A stretch of 64,000 nucleotides of DNA. Origin: Branchiostoma floridae. Lineage: Eukaryota; Chordata; Leptocardii; Amphioxiformes; Branchiostomatidae. Below are positions 59,951 through 64,000 of the stretch, in pieces. Under the pieces are notes generated by a model. That model was not told the DNA's origin and did not search any database. It worked only from the letters and a program-made list of their open reading frames with translations. Position 1 is the stretch's first letter. Each line of letters starts with the position of its first letter. The stretch lies in contig NC_049982.1 of the NCBI RefSeq assembly GCF_000003815.2, positions 20,277,245-20,341,244 of the forward strand, in the 5' to 3' direction. The translations under genes and the position numbers were made by a program.

Positions 59951-62900
59951 ATGGGTGCTATGGGCGGAGACATGGGATATATCGTCCGAATTGTTTTCAT
60001 CCTAGGGTTCCTTGGTTGTATCATGGGACAGACAGGTTAGTTTGTAACACAAGAATCGTTTGTCTGTTTTATTTCATTACACACTCGGGTGACTTATAAT
60101 CATGCATGCATTAGAGAAGTATTTTACTAACGTTGTTCCATTCTTGAGGGGATATCATCTTGGCAATCTTTGCGACCAAATCGTGATACCGGTGACTCCA
60201 TATTCCTTATGCGATCAGATAATTCAGATGATTTGTGATAATATACTTTTATTTACAACTGTCTTATTAAGAAGCGAGAGGAAGTTAAACCTGTGCATAT
60301 ATCCTATTGGTCTCTGTATATGAAGGATACAATTTCTTATATAAAATATGTGCCTTATTGCTACGACCTGGACTTAGCCTGGTAGAGCATAAACGTAGAA
60401 TAAAGGTCTTCATCCATTCATAAGCTTGGCATTGCGTGCGCAGATTGTATGTGACTTCCGCGACGACAGGAATGTCATGATGCCTTCTTGGCAGGTCATC
60501 AGACAACTTTCAGAGTCGAGAGTCGATCTCGTCTTCTTAGGCCTGGCTGATAGCTTCGTCTTTAGATAAAGTAACATCAGGGCATCGTTGCCAAGTGATA
60601 AATCGAAAAATTACTGCAGCGGCAACAACATTGCCTCCCACCTCGCGACCATCAACAGTGGTGTATATTTGCGGATCGAATTGTTTGGCAAATTCCTGTT
60701 GAATTAATTGAGGAAAATTGGCATCGATCGTTTTTAAAGATTGAAAACTTGCAGCTTGGACCCCAGGACGGATGGGAAATAGTTCTTATTAGCGATGTAC
60801 GAGTACGTTTGGAACCGAAAATCTAATATGTTTTGCTTTCGAATTTCAAACATTACAAATTATAACATAATGTAGCAACAAGATGAATACGTGTGATGAA
60901 TGTCACTCGAAAGCTCCAGTAGTAATATCAGTATCTTATCCAGGTGTAGAGATTGAATTACCTTAACACTTTGCTGTAAATGTTACGTTATATTGATTAA
61001 AATAGTTGATTTCCAAGCAGGACGGTCGATTGGCAAGACAGTATACTGTCTTCACTACCAAAAGATATGCCTCGAGATAAGAAAAATGGTGTAATAATGT
61101 GGAATTTTGCATGACCTACAGACCCTTGCGGGCGCAACGGTCCCATGGTAATGCAAGGCTACACCGGGACCATCTCCAGTCCCAACTACCCCCAAACCTA
61201 CCCCACGTACCAGGAATGCAGGTATAATTGGTATTCTACATGCACGTCTCAGACGATTTTTTAAAATTCGTTTGGAAATTTGGATTCTGTCAGAAGGCAC
61301 ATGTTGATAACGAGAGCTTTTAAAAGTATATTCTCACGTTATATGCGACGAGATTTGACGTAAGAACTCCATCGTGATACTGACATTTGCGCCACCGAAC
61401 TGTAAATTGAATGGTGCTGATTATTGTGTTTGTTGTATGACTGACCTAAGCTGGCACGTGATCAGTACTCAACCTGAGAGGCAGCTCTGGCTGGTTTTCG
61501 ACGAAATCTTCAGCATAGAGTCATTTATTGGAGGCTGCAGTTACGACTATCTAACGGTCTGTATATAATCTCGTTTACCATAGGTATAGTTTGAACAAAA
61601 AAATAAGAGGCATGGAAAGATTATAGTGTTTTCCAAATTCGACTCACTGGGACTGGGGAGATATCTACTTAGGCTTCGGTTTGTTTTGGAAGTGTTTTAG
61701 GCGTTCTGATCGGCTTTCTAATTTGTCGGATTTTCCTTTGGGGAGTAAAAATTAGCCTTGGTACCATCCAATTTCAACCGGGGCTTCTTGCTCTCGCTGG
61801 CCTATCGTTTTTTTATACCCCCCTCACAATAGGCGCGATTCGATCGGAAGACTAGTTTACGAACTCTGAATGACATTTTCGTGAGTAAGACGTCCGGTGT
61901 TCTCACGATCATCTTGCGATTTTTACGGATCGCCGGCAGTTTTCAGGAGTCTTACGACGGTCGCGGTGCAGCGAAACATGTTCTTAACATATGCGACTAG
62001 TCGAAGGAAATCTCCAAAATCGCACAGCTCGTTACCGAGTCGCAGATTGTGCGTACGAATCGTGCGTACCTTGCAAGGGTATCGGTCAATAGTCTTGCGT
62101 CAATCCAACGATTGAAGACCGATAGGCGAGCAAAGACATAGTTATTAATCATCGAGCGCAAATCGGATGGCGAACGCCCGTCAGTTGGGCAACGTTCGGG
62201 CGACGTTCGCCCGACTTCCGTTTGTTTACAAATATTGAATTTCTGGGAATGTGAGGGTAATTCTAACATTGTGGCCGCTGTGGCAGTATGTAGGGTGGCT
62301 TTGTGACACACTTTCTTTTCTTGCGTCATTTCTATTATGCCCGCGCATTCCATTCATTGGTTAAAAAGATTCCGACAACAAAATAAGCAACATTTATTGA
62401 TCTCTTCCCTTTTTTGAGGAACGTTTTATGTTACCTTGTCCGCGTGCAAGAGGTCATGGGAGGTTTATTATCATAGATTTATTCACCGTCGATCTCACGA
62501 GCCTCGCGTATATGTGAGGGGGACAGTTTTGAGGCGAAATATACGCAAGACCATCTTAAGATCTTAAAATCAGCCGACCTTTTTGCGATCGCGAAGAACG
62601 TCCGAAGATCGTATATAATGTGAGGGGGGTATTAGGACAGCGTGAGCAAGAAGCCCCGGTAGAAATCGGATGGTACCAAGGCTAGACAAAGACAGAAACA
62701 GGAAAAAAGTCAAATAAATAACCCCAAAAGACGTCCAAAACAAGTCGAAGCCTAACATCTGCTTTAAAAGTAGTCGATGATCGACTTCTAACAACCTTTG
62801 ACCCATCATGTACAACAAATCACGTGTCTAGAGCAATATGTGTTAGGGAGCTGAAGAAGACTGAGAGAGTCACAAGCAAATTTCGATGAGTCCATTTGAA

Positions 62901-63975
62901 GAGCAGTTCAACCTTTCCATAATGTAATTTTCCAAGTCAGTTGAGATCAGTTGAACGTTCGTGATAAAATACACTGCCTTACGAAACCCTGAAACGTGAC
63001 AGAGGTCTGGTACTGAGCAATCAGTGACGTCCACACAAGTAAAATGTCCTACTTTTGATGATTTAACTGAATATGTGTGAGACCTCTATCTTTCACAATG
63101 AAGGAAAACAGACCAATTCATGTTGAATGCTGATTTCGTATGGAGAACCCATTCGTGTCTTATCGTTCAACATGCCAACTCCTTGTAATTTGAAATGACA
63201 AGTTTTTGCATTAGATTCATGATGGACCAGACGAAAAATCTCACAAAATGAATACTCTGTGCGGTGACGTTGCCCCACCTTCAATCCTGCTCAGCGGGAA
63301 CGAGGTTTTTGTGAAGTTTAAGACAGATGGAGGAGTCAACAAGGAGGGATTCAGACTCACCTGGCGAACATGTGCGGTAATGTCTGCTTTTCATCCTTAC
63401 CAGTTTCTCGTTGAGCACTATACTTTTTTAATTGCTGCAGTATTGGCAAAGAAATTTATGCTTTTGGCAGCGTTTGTAACTTTAAAACGGTGTTTGTTTG
63501 AGGCTTAGCAGCAACAACTCAAGACGCTATATGTGGATTGCTATGATGCTAGTGTGTGCCAAGGTCTAATTCTTAACTGAACGATCACGGGGGTTTGGTC
63601 ATGATGTTTGGTTTGTTGATGTCTCATGGCCCTCAAGCAACTTTCTTTGGAACTACATGGGCGTTTTGAAAAGTTGCAGACATAACACTAACAGGATACT
63701 GTGTAACAGGATACGTAAAAAGGATGAATGGATTTTCTTGTAGGTAACATTAATGAAGACCAACATAATAATATGTCATGTTTGCGACACCATCTATTGT
63801 TACAGAATGTGTAAATCAATAAATGCATTGTCTCCACGTTTTCCTCCCGATGCTGTACAGCCCCACTTGCTGCTGTGTGACGAGGGCAGCACATGTGTGA
63901 GGACACAGGATCAGTGCGACATGCGGCAGGACTGTCAGGACTGGAAGGACGAGCTGAACTGTGACTATCAAAGCC
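59951..63975 (+). CDS. second CUB/LDLa receptor gene (tandem paralogue), 3' part beyond window
   Basis: Five exons are visible: 59951-60035 (signal peptide, IVRIVFILGFLGCIMGQ), 61122-61221 (CUB start, GYTGTISSPNYPQTYP), 61451-61556 (WLVFDEIFSIE), 63215-63376 (IHDGPDE, GFRLTWRTC) and 63861-63975 (LDLa, CDEGSTC to DELNC). Intron phases (1, 2, 0, 0, 1) are identical to the upstream gene. The peptide is clearly paralogous, so it probably continues with CUB2, LDLa2 and LU past 64000. I chose ATG 59951 over the in-frame ATG 59858 because the GCAGCxGAGATGG context is shared with the upstream gene's start. A 1.1-kb transposon sits in intron 3. Confidence 0.85.
61669..62755. mobile_element. DNA transposon with long (about 180 bp) terminal inverted repeats
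   Basis: Starts TTAGGCTTCGGTTTGTTTTG and ends with the inverse, finishing CGAAGCCTAA. Complementarity continues through AGCCTTGGTACCATCC (61756 region against the 62670 region), CCGGGGCTTCTTGCTC and a CCCCCCTCACA block. The interior (about 61850-62600) is CpG-rich and has no recognised transposase. It occupies intron 3 of the second CUB/LDLa gene. Superfamily not assigned. Confidence 0.75.
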
Positions 63976-64000
63976 GTAAGTACCACATTTTGTACATGAA

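Overview
The window looks like nuclear DNA of an invertebrate chordate, most likely amphioxus (Branchiostoma). Reasons: multi-exon GT-AG genes with short introns (mostly 100-1000 bp); clear orthologues of chordate genes (PLCE1, PCGF1, a REST-like zinc finger protein); intron-poor LRR and shuffled CUB/LDLa/Ly6 receptor genes; and a high density of small foldback transposons and tRNA-derived SINEs. All assignments come from reading translations, splice sites and recalled family motifs; no search was run. One 100-N scaffold gap (39977-40076) cuts a coding exon.

Layout. (1) 1577-21921, + strand: phospholipase C epsilon, 29 recognised exons whose phases all join (5700 nt, 1900 codons including stop). 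Order is N-terminal region, CDC25 RasGEF, PH, EF-hand, PLC-X, acidic/Ser-Pro linker, PLC-Y, C2, RA. One intron (17795-18115) is an AT-AC U12-type intron. (2) 24912-27065, +: single-exon LRR transmembrane receptor of 717 aa with a tyrosine-motif tail. (3) 28972-33046, -: PCGF1, complete, nine coding exons, with a tRNA-Lys-like sequence sandwiched between two SINE copies in intron 1. (4) 33545-37020, +: LINE with endonuclease and reverse transcriptase separated by a one-base frameshift. (5) 39520-44711, -: REST-like repressor with about 15 C2H2 fingers; its 5' leader exon probably lies near 48101. (6) 51372-58989, +: GPI-type receptor with CUB-LDLa-CUB-LDLa-mucin linker-Ly6/uPAR order. (7) 59951 to beyond the window end, +: a tandem paralogue of gene 6, first five exons present.

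Genes 3 and 5 are both transcriptional repressors on the same strand, and genes 6 and 7 are a tandem duplicate pair sharing a promoter block. PLCE1 and the LRR receptor are probably signalling proteins with no evident link to the others.

Introns and intergenic DNA carry many foldback elements. Two (24145-24302 and 54287-54397) share the terminus TA(G/C)TCTCCAAGCAGA and have 8-9 bp target duplications; one of them has a paralogous empty site inside this same window.
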